This document shows positions 1 to 5,728 of a stretch of 6,083 nt of DNA, piece by piece; position 1 is the first letter of the stretch; the number at the start of each line of letters is the position of its first letter. A model generated the notes under the pieces. That model was not told where the DNA came from. It saw only the letters and a list, made by a program, of their open reading frames with translations, and ran no database searches. Source of the DNA: Spirochaetaceae bacterium (GTDB taxonomy: Bacteria; Spirochaetota; Spirochaetia; B11-G9). Both the position numbers and the translations under genes were made by a program. The stretch is taken from NCBI GenBank assembly GCA_030643345.1, contig DAOWMA010000137.1:1-6083 (forward strand), given 5' to 3'.

Positions 1-1
1 G

Positions 2-490
2 ATCAAAGTTGAATCTACGGAACTGTTTCTGGAAACATATGATAAGATTAAAAAGAATTTTCATGTTATGTTCAGAAGGCTTTTTGGTGGTGGCAGGGGA
101 GAGCTCCGTTTGACGGACCATGAGAATGTTTTAACTTCGGGAATTGATATTTTTGCACAGCCCCCGGGTAAAAAACTTGAAAATATAGCCCTTCTTTCCG
201 GTGGTGAACGATCACTGACAGCTGTAGGTTTGCTTTTTGCAACATATTTGGTAAAACCATCTCCATTCTGTATTCTTGATGAGATTGATGCTGCTTTGGA
301 TGAAGCTAATGTCGGTCGTTTTGTTAATCTTCTCATGGAATTCGGTGAAAGATCGCAGTTTATTGTAATTACTCACAATAAAAAAACAGTTACCGGAGCC
401 CGAACTCTTCTTGGTGTTACTATGGAAGAGTCCGGTGTATCAAAATTAGTTGCTATGCGTCTGGAATCTGAAAAATCAAAGACCGAATAA
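2..490 (+). CDS. smc: Chromosome segregation protein SMC, C-terminal part (5' end outside window)
   Basis: SMC is the ATPase core of the bacterial condensin, which works with ScpA and ScpB to compact and segregate chromosomes. Only the last 162 codons are present; the frame is open to the left edge, so the N-terminal Walker A, coiled coil and hinge lie upstream. Visible in order are the family run 'LFGGGRGELRL', 'GIDIFAQPPGKK', the ABC signature 'LLSGGERSLTA' (191-223), Walker B 'ILDEIDAALDEANV' (from 272, catalytic Glu codon 281-283, D-loop following) and the H-loop 'VITHNKKT'. All expected head-domain motifs are intact. 'AQPPGKK' followed by 'LSGGE' separates SMC from RecN, Rad50 and MukB. 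An internal ATG at 68 is not the start, because conserved SMC sequence continues before it. The next gene begins 18 nt after the stop. Confidence 0.96.
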   Translation: MKVESTELFLETYDKIKKNFHVMFRRLFGGGRGELRLTDHENVLTSGIDIFAQPPGKKLENIALLSGGERSLTAVGLLFATYLVKPSPFCILDEIDAALDEANVGRFVNLLMEFGERSQFIVITHNKKTVTGARTLLGVTMEESGVSKLVAMRLESEKSKTE

Positions 491-508
491 CAGGAGTATA
501 TAAGATCT

Positions 509-865
509 ATGGCATGGATGAGCAGCAGGGGAATGAAGATTTATCTTTTAGCAGTTGGAGCTGTTACTCTTCTTGCTTTTTTTGTTACTCTTGGTGTTAT
601 GCTTCCCGGATATATTAAATATCGTAAAAGCAGAGTTTCATCCACTCTTGCAAGCACTAAAAAGATAGATATGTCACGTTTTTTTATTCCCGAATCTTAT
701 AAGCATCTCAGGGATGAAAGTTGGCAGCCATTTCGACCCGATAAGAAACTGTGGACAAGTGATGATATAAAACCATATTGGCAGGACCCTGAAGTATTGA
801 TATTAGAATATCTGGAAAAACAAAATGAGAACCTTATAAATGATTTATTTAAAGATATTCCTTAA
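509..865 (+). CDS. Small single-pass membrane protein of unknown function
   Basis: I do not recognise a named family for this 118-aa protein. A hydrophobic segment at about residues 11-33 is flanked by basic residues on both sides (R7, K10, then K37, R39, K40, R42), so it looks like an uncleaved N-terminal anchor. The soluble tail has aromatic, proline and acidic character ('WQPFRPDKK', 'PYWQDPEVLILEYLEKQN') and ends in an amphipathic stretch. AGGAG at 492-496 lies 12 nt before the ATG, which is long but the best available; ATG codons at 518 and 533 have no properly spaced site and the latter would trim the flank of the anchor. It lies between smc and a lipoprotein gene, and its last 26 nt overlap the next gene, which suggests co-translation. 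Orientation in the membrane cannot be decided from the charges. Function is unknown. Confidence 0.75.
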   Translation: MAWMSSRGMKIYLLAVGAVTLLAFFVTLGVMLPGYIKYRKSRVSSTLASTKKIDMSRFFIPESYKHLRDESWQPFRPDKKLWTSDDIKPYWQDPEVLILEYLEKQNENLINDLFKDIP

Positions 866-2015
866 AACTTATTTATTGTTGCTTCTCCTGTTTTTATCAG
901 GATGTGTATCTGAAAATATACACACTGAGATGAATAAGGATAGTAGTAATAATCCCCTTGATGTTATTGAATCAAAACAGAATGTTACGGAAGAATCTAC
1001 TTCAGAAAATGAGTTGCCTGATTTGAATCCTGTCTTAAAAGAAGAAGAGCCGGTATCTGCTGCTGTAGACTTTGTGGCATGGACAGTCCCTGAAGAAGAT
1101 AATTCTGATTCTGAACTCCCTGCACCGGAAGTTCAGATTAGAGAAAAGGAAACTGAAGAAAAATTTGGATTTGTCTATTCGTCTGTAACAGAGCCGGTAA
1201 CAACGCCTGAAATAATTATAGAAAAAATTCAGACAGATGAACTTACAAAGTCAGGCAATTTAAATAATGAAGTAATAAGTGACGAAGTTGCTCCCGGGAT
1301 TATATTTAATGAAACAGAAATGAATGCAATTGTTAAAGTAGAAAGGGACATAACCCTTTCCGGCAGGGGGTGGATATATCTTTCAAAGGAAGGTACAGCC
1401 AATATTGAGTACCTGGGACGACATTTTTCAAATAACAGTACAGTCTATACATTTTTCCCTGAATCAGTGGGAACGGCTATTCTGAAATTTCAATTTCAGG
1501 ATGTAGTTAAGAATAATCACACTATTAAACAAATCACTCTAAATATTTTGCCGGAAGAAACTATTAGCAGTAAAGAAACTGTGGTTTCTTCTGCAGAAAC
1601 TGAGTTGACGGTAACGGATGTTAGTGCAGATTTGGAAGAATCTCTTTTTATTCTTCTTAATGAAAGGGATAATCGTGGTCTGGCTGAATTAACTCCGGAT
1701 TTGGTTGGAAGTACGTTGCCTCCGATTCAGGAAAAGCTTCCTGAAATCGCTGAGATTCTTTTTAAATCATCATATTTTGTTCAGTCTGCATTAATTCTGG
1801 AAGAGCTGGTTAAAGAAAAAACATTTAATATCCCCATAGATCGTTTTCTGTTTCTTCTTGGGAAGATATATGAAGAGGATAGTTCTATACGAAATGAACA
1901 TACTTCGGCAGCCTATTACAAAAAGCTGATAGATGATTACCCTGCAAGTATTTACTGGGAGGATTCTCAGGATAGATACAGATACCTCAAACGCCGGTAT
2001 ATTGATATCCGATAA
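840..2015 (+). CDS. Predicted lipoprotein with beta module and TPR-like C-terminus
   Basis: This 391-aa protein starts with a type II signal peptide: K5 and K9, a leucine-rich core (12-19) and the lipobox L-S-G-C with the lipidated Cys at residue 22. Residues 23 to about 160 form an acidic, Ser/Thr/Pro-containing linker with little predicted structure. Residues about 163-238 look like a beta-sandwich module: alternating hydrophobics around 'LSGRGWIYLSKEG', 'IEYLGRHF', then 'GTAILKFQFQD' and 'ITLNILPEE'. Residues about 265-391 are helical and TPR-like, ending in 'YYKKLIDDYPASIYW' and a basic 'RYRYLKRRYIDIR'. The pattern 'kLi.dYP.S.yw' is typical of TPR lipoproteins in cell-envelope assembly; a BamD-like role is possible but unproven. 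The start is fixed: an in-frame stop (837-839) precedes this ATG and it supplies the whole signal peptide. No good Shine-Dalgarno is seen, so coupling to the upstream gene is likely. Confidence 0.8.
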   Translation: MIYLKIFLKTYLLLLLLFLSGCVSENIHTEMNKDSSNNPLDVIESKQNVTEESTSENELPDLNPVLKEEEPVSAAVDFVAWTVPEEDNSDSELPAPEVQIREKETEEKFGFVYSSVTEPVTTPEIIIEKIQTDELTKSGNLNNEVISDEVAPGIIFNETEMNAIVKVERDITLSGRGWIYLSKEGTANIEYLGRHFSNNSTVYTFFPESVGTAILKFQFQDVVKNNHTIKQITLNILPEETISSKETVVSSAETELTVTDVSADLEESLFILLNERDNRGLAELTPDLVGSTLPPIQEKLPEIAEILFKSSYFVQSALILEELVKEKTFNIPIDRFLFLLGKIYEEDSSIRNEHTSAAYYKKLIDDYPASIYWEDSQDRYRYLKRRYIDIR

Positions 2016-2026
2016 GCTTTTACCAA

Positions 2027-2055
2027 TTGACACTTCCTCTTATTTGCTGTATAAA
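2027..2055 (+). promoter_or_regulatory. Predicted sigma70 promoter for the ffh operon
   Basis: TTGACA (2027-2032) and TATAAA (2050-2055) are separated by exactly 17 bp in the only sizeable gap of the window. The -35 box matches consensus fully and the -10 box in five of six positions. The expected transcription start is near 2062, which gives a leader of only about 17 nt, just enough for the ribosome binding site. No operator-like repeat or riboswitch fits in that space. The call is by sequence match only. Confidence 0.65.
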
Positions 2056-2068
2056 ATCAAAAACTCAC

Positions 2069-2073
2069 GGGGA
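2069..2073 (+). promoter_or_regulatory. Ribosome binding site of ffh
   Basis: GGGGA lies 5 nt before the ATG at 2079, a normal spacing, and supports this start for Ffh. A second partial match, AGGA (2075-2078), abuts the ATG and is too close to be the main site. Confidence 0.6.
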
Positions 2074-2078
2074 TAGGA

Positions 2079-3407
2079 ATGCTCGATCGAATTTCACAAA
2101 AGTTTACAGATATTTTCAGGGATATTACCGGTAAATCAACGATTTCTGAGAAAAATATTCAGGATGCTGTAGACGAAATAAAAATTACACTGCTCGAAGC
2201 TGATGTAAACCTGCGGGTTGTACGAAGGTTTGTTAATCGTACTATCGAAGAGGCTACTGGTGAAAAGGTATTACATGCAGTAGATCCGGGGCAGCAGTTT
2301 GTAAAGATAGTATATGACAGACTTGTAGCTCTTTTAGGGGATGAGAGGCAGGACCTTAATCTTAAAGGACCTGATACTCATTCTGTTATTCTCCTGATGG
2401 GTCTGCAGGGGTCCGGTAAAACAACAACATCAGCAAAGCTTGCACTGAAAATGAAGAAGGATGGTCGAAAACCTCTTCTTGTAGCGGCAGATCTTGTAAG
2501 ACCTGCTGCAGTAAAACAGCTGCAGGTACTTGGCGATCAGATAGGTGTAGAAGTTTATACTGAAGATACAAAAGATTCTGTTAAGGTTGTTAAAAATGCC
2601 ATTGGGTATGGCAGGAAGAATAGTTTTAACACAATAATCGTAGATACAGCCGGGCGACTTCATCTTGATGATGAAATGATGAAAGAGATAAAAAAGATTT
2701 CCGATATTGCAAAACCAATTGAAACATTGTTTGTTGCAGATGCCATGACAGGACAGAATGCGGTTAATATAGCAAAGGAGTTTCATGAGAAGGTCGGAAT
2801 AACAGGAGTTATCTTAAGTAAGTTTGATTCTGATGCCAGAGGCGGAGCAGCAATATCTTTGAAGAGTGTGACAGGTCAGCCCCTGAAATTTATTGGTGTC
2901 GGTGAGAAAATGGAGGACCTTGAAACCTTCTATCCGGATAGAATTGCTTCCCGAATTCTGGGTATGGGTGATGTTGTAAGTTTAGTCGAGAAAGCCCAGG
3001 AGACAATAGATACAGTAGAAGCAGAAAAACTTCAGGAAAAAATGATATCTGCTACTTTTAATCTTCAGGATTATCTGGAACAGTTTCAACGTGTACGGAA
3101 AATGGGTAGTATGGATTCCATACTGGATATGATTCCCGGTGCGAAGGGAAGTATCGATGCAGCAGATATTGATCAGAAAGAAATGATAAGAGAAGAAGCT
3201 ATTATACTTTCCATGACTATGAAAGAACGTTATAATCACAGGATTATAGGACCATCCAGAAGGAAGAGAATTGCCAAAGGATCAGGTACAGCAGTTTTTG
3301 ATGTAAATAAATTGCTGAAGAAATTTGAAAAAACACGACTTATGATGAAAAAAGTTGTAAAAAACAAGAAATACCAGGCTAATTTAATGAAAAGCCTTGG
3401 AATATAG
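2079..3407 (+). CDS. ffh: Signal recognition particle GTPase Ffh (SRP54)
   Basis: Ffh binds SRP RNA and the signal sequences of nascent membrane proteins and delivers ribosomes to the receptor FtsY at the inner membrane. At 442 aa the length is normal. The N domain covers about residues 1-90. The G domain shows G1 'GLQGSGKTT' (108-116), G2 'DLVRPAA' (138-144), G3 'DTAGR' (189-193), G4 'SKFD' (247-250, where TKxD is more usual) and the closing loop 'GVGEK' (273-277). The M domain, from about 300, holds the hydrophobic finger region with scattered Met and the SRP RNA-binding helix 'SRRKRIAKGSG' (393-403), ending in 'LLKKFEKTRLMMKK'. It is separated from FtsY by the presence of the M domain and the lack of an acidic N-terminal A domain. 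It leads the operon behind its own promoter, and rpsP follows after 25 nt. Confidence 0.98.
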   Translation: MLDRISQKFTDIFRDITGKSTISEKNIQDAVDEIKITLLEADVNLRVVRRFVNRTIEEATGEKVLHAVDPGQQFVKIVYDRLVALLGDERQDLNLKGPDTHSVILLMGLQGSGKTTTSAKLALKMKKDGRKPLLVAADLVRPAAVKQLQVLGDQIGVEVYTEDTKDSVKVVKNAIGYGRKNSFNTIIVDTAGRLHLDDEMMKEIKKISDIAKPIETLFVADAMTGQNAVNIAKEFHEKVGITGVILSKFDSDARGGAAISLKSVTGQPLKFIGVGEKMEDLETFYPDRIASRILGMGDVVSLVEKAQETIDTVEAEKLQEKMISATFNLQDYLEQFQRVRKMGSMDSILDMIPGAKGSIDAADIDQKEMIREEAIILSMTMKERYNHRIIGPSRRKRIAKGSGTAVFDVNKLLKKFEKTRLMMKKVVKNKKYQANLMKSLGI

Positions 3408-3421
3408 AGTTGAAGTACATT

Positions 3422-3427
3422 AGGAGG
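3422..3427 (+). promoter_or_regulatory. Ribosome binding site of rpsP
   Basis: AGGAGG, a full Shine-Dalgarno core, stands 5 nt before the rpsP ATG at 3433. It is the strongest ribosome binding site in the window, consistent with high output of a ribosomal protein from within the operon. Confidence 0.7.
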
Positions 3428-3432
3428 TTCGT

Positions 3433-3696
3433 ATGAGCGTAAAAATCAGACTGAAGCGGTTTGGAACAAAAAGAAGACCCTATTACCGAATTGTTGTTAT
3501 GGATTCCAGAGCACCAAGAGATGGAAGAACACTGGAAGAAGTTGGGTTGTATCATCCCATAGAGGCAGAAGATAAGCAGGTTGTCCTTAAGGTAGATAGA
3601 ATTAAAGAATGGATAGGTAAAGGTGCCCGGCCGACCGCTACTGTAAAGAAATTACTGAACAAGCAGGAAATTTTTATAGAAAGATCCGGAATCTAA
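3433..3696 (+). CDS. rpsP: 30S ribosomal protein bS16
   Basis: bS16 is an early-binding small-subunit protein needed for folding of the 16S rRNA 5' domain. The 87-aa product has the normal length and the strong family core: 'VKIRLKRFGTKRRPYYRIVV' at the N-terminus, then 'DSRAPRDGRTLEEVGLYHP' and the C-terminal 'DRIKEWIGKGARPTATV'. No key residue is missing. The ATG follows a full AGGAGG at the right distance. It sits between ffh and khpA, the usual bacterial order for this translation cluster, and is probably expressed from the promoter before ffh. Confidence 0.98.
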   Translation: MSVKIRLKRFGTKRRPYYRIVVMDSRAPRDGRTLEEVGLYHPIEAEDKQVVLKVDRIKEWIGKGARPTATVKKLLNKQEIFIERSGI

Positions 3697-3701
3697 AGGG
3701 G
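3696..3701 (+). promoter_or_regulatory. Ribosome binding site of khpA (supports a GTG start)
   Basis: AAGGGG begins on the last base of the rpsP stop codon and ends 6 nt before GTG 3708. No ATG lies nearby in frame, so this site decides the GTG start. Confidence 0.6.
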
Positions 3702-3707
3702 TATATA

Positions 3708-3941
3708 GTGGAGAAAGATCTTGTTATCTACATTGCCAAATCTTTAGTTGATGATCCTGACGGAGTGGATGTAAATATTGTTGAAGGGGAAAAATCAACA
3801 ATACTGGAATTAAAAGTATCCCAGGAAGATATTGGGAAAGTAATTGGAAAGCACGGACGTATAGCAAAAGCAATGAGAACAATTCTCAGTGCATCAGCAA
3901 CAAGGTCCGGAAAACGTATAGTTCTTGAAATCCTGGATTAA
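3708..3941 (+). CDS. khpA: KH-domain RNA-binding protein KhpA (YlqC family)
   Basis: KhpA is a one-domain KH protein that in Gram-positive bacteria pairs with KhpB/Jag, binds many small RNAs and influences cell division and growth. This 77-aa protein has the usual length and a single KH fold. The nucleic-acid-binding loop GxxG is 'GKHG' (47-50), set in 'DIGKVIGKHGRIAKAMRTIL', with the flanking strand 'KRIVLEILD' at the end. The initiation codon is GTG with AAGGGG 6 nt upstream. The gene lies 11 nt after rpsP and 11 nt before rimM, the usual place of this family. The ylqD gene that follows khpA in Bacillus is absent. The family call is firm; the cellular role in this organism is carried over from other phyla. 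Confidence 0.93.
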   Translation: MEKDLVIYIAKSLVDDPDGVDVNIVEGEKSTILELKVSQEDIGKVIGKHGRIAKAMRTILSASATRSGKRIVLEILD

Positions 3942-3952
3942 CGGCCTGTAAA

Positions 3953-4450
3953 ATGGATGAGATTGCTATAGGGAAAATAAGAACATCTCATGGAGTAAAA
4001 GGTTTTTTAAAAGTTCTGAGTTTTTCAGGTGAAACAGAGCATTTTTTAAAACTTAAGGAGTTCGTTTTAAAAAAAAACGGTAAGACAAAGGTTTTGCCTG
4101 TTGAAAGCATAAGAGCCTCAGGCAGCACTGTTCTTGTAAAGCTTAAGGGTATTGACAGCCCTGAAGCAGGTAAGGCCTATTCCGGATGGGATGTATGGAC
4201 AACCCGGGAGTTTGCGGCTTCACTCAATCCGGGAGAGTATTATTTAAATGACTTGAATGGATGTGATATTATAAACTCAGGAGAAATATTGGGAAAGATA
4301 ATAGGGATAAGTGAAAACAGCGTTAATGATTTACTTGAAGTAGAAACAGGAAAAGGAATTTTTATTATACCCTTTAATGATGAGTTTATAGGTGATGTTG
4401 ATATAGCTTCACGTAAAGTTGAACTTAAGGAAGTCTGGTTACTTCAGTGA
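3953..4450 (+). CDS. rimM: Ribosome maturation factor RimM
   Basis: RimM binds the 30S head and uS19 and aids late 16S rRNA processing and assembly. The 165-aa product has the two expected parts: an N-terminal beta-barrel beginning 'IGKIRTSHGVKGFLKV' (6-21) and a C-terminal PRC-barrel beginning 'GEYYLNDLNGCDI' (94-106), with 'GKIIGISENSVNDLLEV' and 'IIPFNDEFIGDVDIASRKV' following. Length is normal. No convincing Shine-Dalgarno sequence precedes the ATG; it lies 11 nt after the khpA stop, so translation probably depends on ribosomes finishing khpA. A run of nine A bases (4069-4077) occurs inside the gene, without disturbing the frame. The stop codon overlaps the GTG start of trmD by 4 nt (GTGA). 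Confidence 0.95.
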   Translation: MDEIAIGKIRTSHGVKGFLKVLSFSGETEHFLKLKEFVLKKNGKTKVLPVESIRASGSTVLVKLKGIDSPEAGKAYSGWDVWTTREFAASLNPGEYYLNDLNGCDIINSGEILGKIIGISENSVNDLLEVETGKGIFIIPFNDEFIGDVDIASRKVELKEVWLLQ

Positions 4451-5118
4451 AATTTGAAATTCTATCACTTTTCCCCGGGATTATTGACAGTTTTTTCACC
4501 AGTTCAATCATGGCAAAAGCTGTAGAAAAAGGAATAATAGATTATTCATTGGTGAATATCCGGGGTTTTGCTTTTGATAAGCATAAAACATGTGATGATG
4601 CCCCTTATGGAGGTGGTGCAGGGATGGTCCTAAAGGCCGGACCATTAGCAGCGGCTTTGGATTCTGTTGATGGTAGAGGTAAACGGGTTATTTATCCCAG
4701 TCCTTCGGGGATTGTTTTTGATCAGAAGCAGGCCAGGAGATTATCGGAATATGATGAGCTTGTATTTATATGTGGTAGATATGAAGGAATTGATCAGCGT
4801 ATTATAGATATGTATGTGGATGAAGAGATATCAATTGGTGATTATGTAATCTCTTCGGGAGAGATTTCAACTCTCGTAATTATTGATGCAGTCTACAGGC
4901 TTCTTGAAGGTGTAATCAGTGGTGAATCACTTTTGGAAGAGAGTTTTACTGAGGGGCTTCTTGAATATCCCCATTACACCCGTCCGTTTGACTTTCGGGG
5001 TGTGACTGTACCTGAAGTATTGCTTTCGGGGCATCATTTAAAGATTAACGAATGGCGAAAAAATGAAAGAATTAGTAAGACCAGGAAAAACAGACCTGAT
5101 ATTATAGATATAGAGTAA
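4447..5118 (+). CDS. trmD: tRNA (guanine-N1)-methyltransferase TrmD
   Basis: TrmD transfers methyl from S-adenosylmethionine to N1 of G37 in tRNAs with G36, preventing +1 frameshifts. It is a trefoil-knot SPOUT dimer. Visible are the N-terminal 'EILSLFP' (4-10), 'DDAPYGGGAGMVLK' (50-63), the SAM-site segments 'YPSPSG' (83-88), 'ICGRYEGIDQR' (108-118) and 'SIGDYVISSGE' (129-139), Arg151 at the site of E. coli Arg154, and 'LLEYPHYTRP' (171-180). Two positions differ from E. coli: Glu165 where E. coli has catalytic Asp169, and Ser137 where it has Gly140. At 223 aa it is shorter than E. coli (255), losing only the C-terminal tail. The GTG start overlaps the rimM stop, so translation is coupled; no well-spaced Shine-Dalgarno is seen. 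Confidence 0.96.
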   Translation: MKFEILSLFPGIIDSFFTSSIMAKAVEKGIIDYSLVNIRGFAFDKHKTCDDAPYGGGAGMVLKAGPLAAALDSVDGRGKRVIYPSPSGIVFDQKQARRLSEYDELVFICGRYEGIDQRIIDMYVDEEISIGDYVISSGEISTLVIIDAVYRLLEGVISGESLLEESFTEGLLEYPHYTRPFDFRGVTVPEVLLSGHHLKINEWRKNERISKTRKNRPDIIDIE

Positions 5119-5130
5119 TTATTTGAGAAA

Positions 5131-5135
5131 GGGAG
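5131..5135 (+). promoter_or_regulatory. Ribosome binding site that decides the rplS start
   Basis: GGGAG (within AAAGGGAG, 5128-5135) directly abuts ATG 5136, leaving no spacer, but stands 6 nt before ATG 5142. The spacing favours the second ATG as the initiation codon of bL19. Confidence 0.65.
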
Positions 5136-5141
5136 ATGGAT

Positions 5142-5516
5142 ATGGACCTGATAAAAGAAATTGAAGCAGAGCAGTTAAAAGAGACTCCGGAAAATTTCAG
5201 GATTGGTGATACTGTTAAGGTACACTTTAAAATTATTGAAGGACAGACGGAGCGAATACAGATATTTGAGGGGCTTGTTATTGCTATTAATAACAGTGGT
5301 ATACGTAAGACCTTTACAGTAAGGAAAATGTCCTATGGTGTTGGTGTGGAAAGAATTTTTCCTCTACACTCACCTCGTGTTGAACGGACGGATATTGTTC
5401 GAAGGGGTCGGGTGCGAAGAGCTAAACTTTACTATATCAGAGATAGAGTAGGAAAGGCTGCCAAGGTTCCTGAATTAATTAGAAGAAAGGACCAGAAGAA
5501 AAAAGCAAGCTCTTAG
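5142..5516 (+). CDS. rplS: 50S ribosomal protein bL19
   Basis: bL19 sits at the 30S-50S interface of the large subunit. The 124-aa product shows the family core in order: 'FRIGDTVKVHFKIIEG' (19-34), 'ERIQIFEGLVIA' (37-48), 'TFTVRKMSYGVGVERIFPLH' (57-76), 'SPRVE' (77-81) and 'VRRGRVRRAKLYYIRDRVGKAA' from 86, ending in a basic tail (RRKDQKKK) slightly longer than usual. The start at 5142 is chosen over ATG 5136 because the Shine-Dalgarno GGGAG is 6 nt from the former and touches the latter, and because 'MDLIKEIEAEQLK' aligns with the usual beginning of bL19. It closes the translation cluster, 23 nt after trmD, and no terminator hairpin follows, so transcription probably continues into the next gene. 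Confidence 0.97.
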   Translation: MDLIKEIEAEQLKETPENFRIGDTVKVHFKIIEGQTERIQIFEGLVIAINNSGIRKTFTVRKMSYGVGVERIFPLHSPRVERTDIVRRGRVRRAKLYYIRDRVGKAAKVPELIRRKDQKKKASS

Positions 5517-5521
5517 GAATA

Positions 5522-5728
5522 ATGTTTCATCTCGAAACAACCAGTCTTAAAACTGCTGCTAACGGACTGCAGAATATTCTGCGGTCCGGTAGTGTTGTTG
5601 TGTTCACTGTAAGAAAAAAATTAGATTCAAATTTATATCAAATATCATTATCCGGTAAATTGAAAGTGTTAGTAGTACAAAGACACTTATCGAGGGGTCC
5701 CGAATGCGGGCACGGATCTCCTGGGTAG
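5522..5728 (+). pseudogene. 5' part of a frame-disrupted YlqG/FliK-like gene
   Basis: The frame starts 5 nt after the rplS stop, with AGGA (5515-5518) overlapping that stop. It encodes 68 aa, of which about the first 48 look genuine: a short N-terminal helix ('SLKTAANGLQNILRSG') followed by strands 'SVVVFTVRKKLDSNLYQISL' and 'SGKLKV', resembling the small beta-barrel found in hook-length-control-like proteins. The last 20 or so residues, rich in Arg, Gly, Pro and His, lack that pattern and look like out-of-frame translation before the TAG at 5726-5728. The natural continuation is in the frame one base back. Position after rplS matches the place of ylqG-type genes, usually next to an FlhB-like gene, in other bacteria. 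The family assignment is tentative; that this piece alone is not a full protein is fairly clear. Confidence 0.6.
5659..5725 (+). other. Overlap of two open frames: site of a -1 frame disruption
   Basis: Both the 5' frame (open to 5725) and the 3' frame (open from 5659) are free of stops here, so the shift must fall in this interval. The protein pattern is smoothest if the shift is near 5666-5671, giving 'SGKLKV' then 'VSSTKTLIEGSRMRA'. A shift at the G-run 5694-5697 is also possible, giving 'HLSRG' then 'SRMRA'. One missing base restores a single frame in either case. Confidence 0.65.

Noticed and set aside
1791..2033. Minus-strand open frame of 80 codons within the lipoprotein gene.
   Set aside because: It lies inside a well-supported gene, encodes a Cys/Ile/Phe-rich sequence with no family pattern and has no ribosome binding site context.
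2016..2078. Small RNA or SRP RNA gene next to ffh.
   Set aside because: The gap is only 63 bp, is filled by the promoter and ribosome binding site, and shows no SRP RNA-like hairpin.
2430..2786. Minus-strand open frame of 118 codons opposite ffh.
   Set aside because: It is a complement artefact of the highly conserved Ffh GTPase domain; the product is rich in Cys, Ile and Tyr without domains.
5517..5521. Terminator after rplS.
   Set aside because: The gap is 5 nt and no GC-rich stem followed by a T-run occurs in the end of rplS or the start of the next gene.
5693..5710. Possible programmed -1 frameshift: a G-run followed by a hairpin CCCG-AATG-CGGG (5699-5710).
   Set aside because: There is no canonical X-XXY-YYZ slippery heptamer in the zero frame, the stem is only 4 bp and sits with almost no spacer, and the protein pattern fits a shift nearer 5668 better. 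An ordinary indel explains it more simply.
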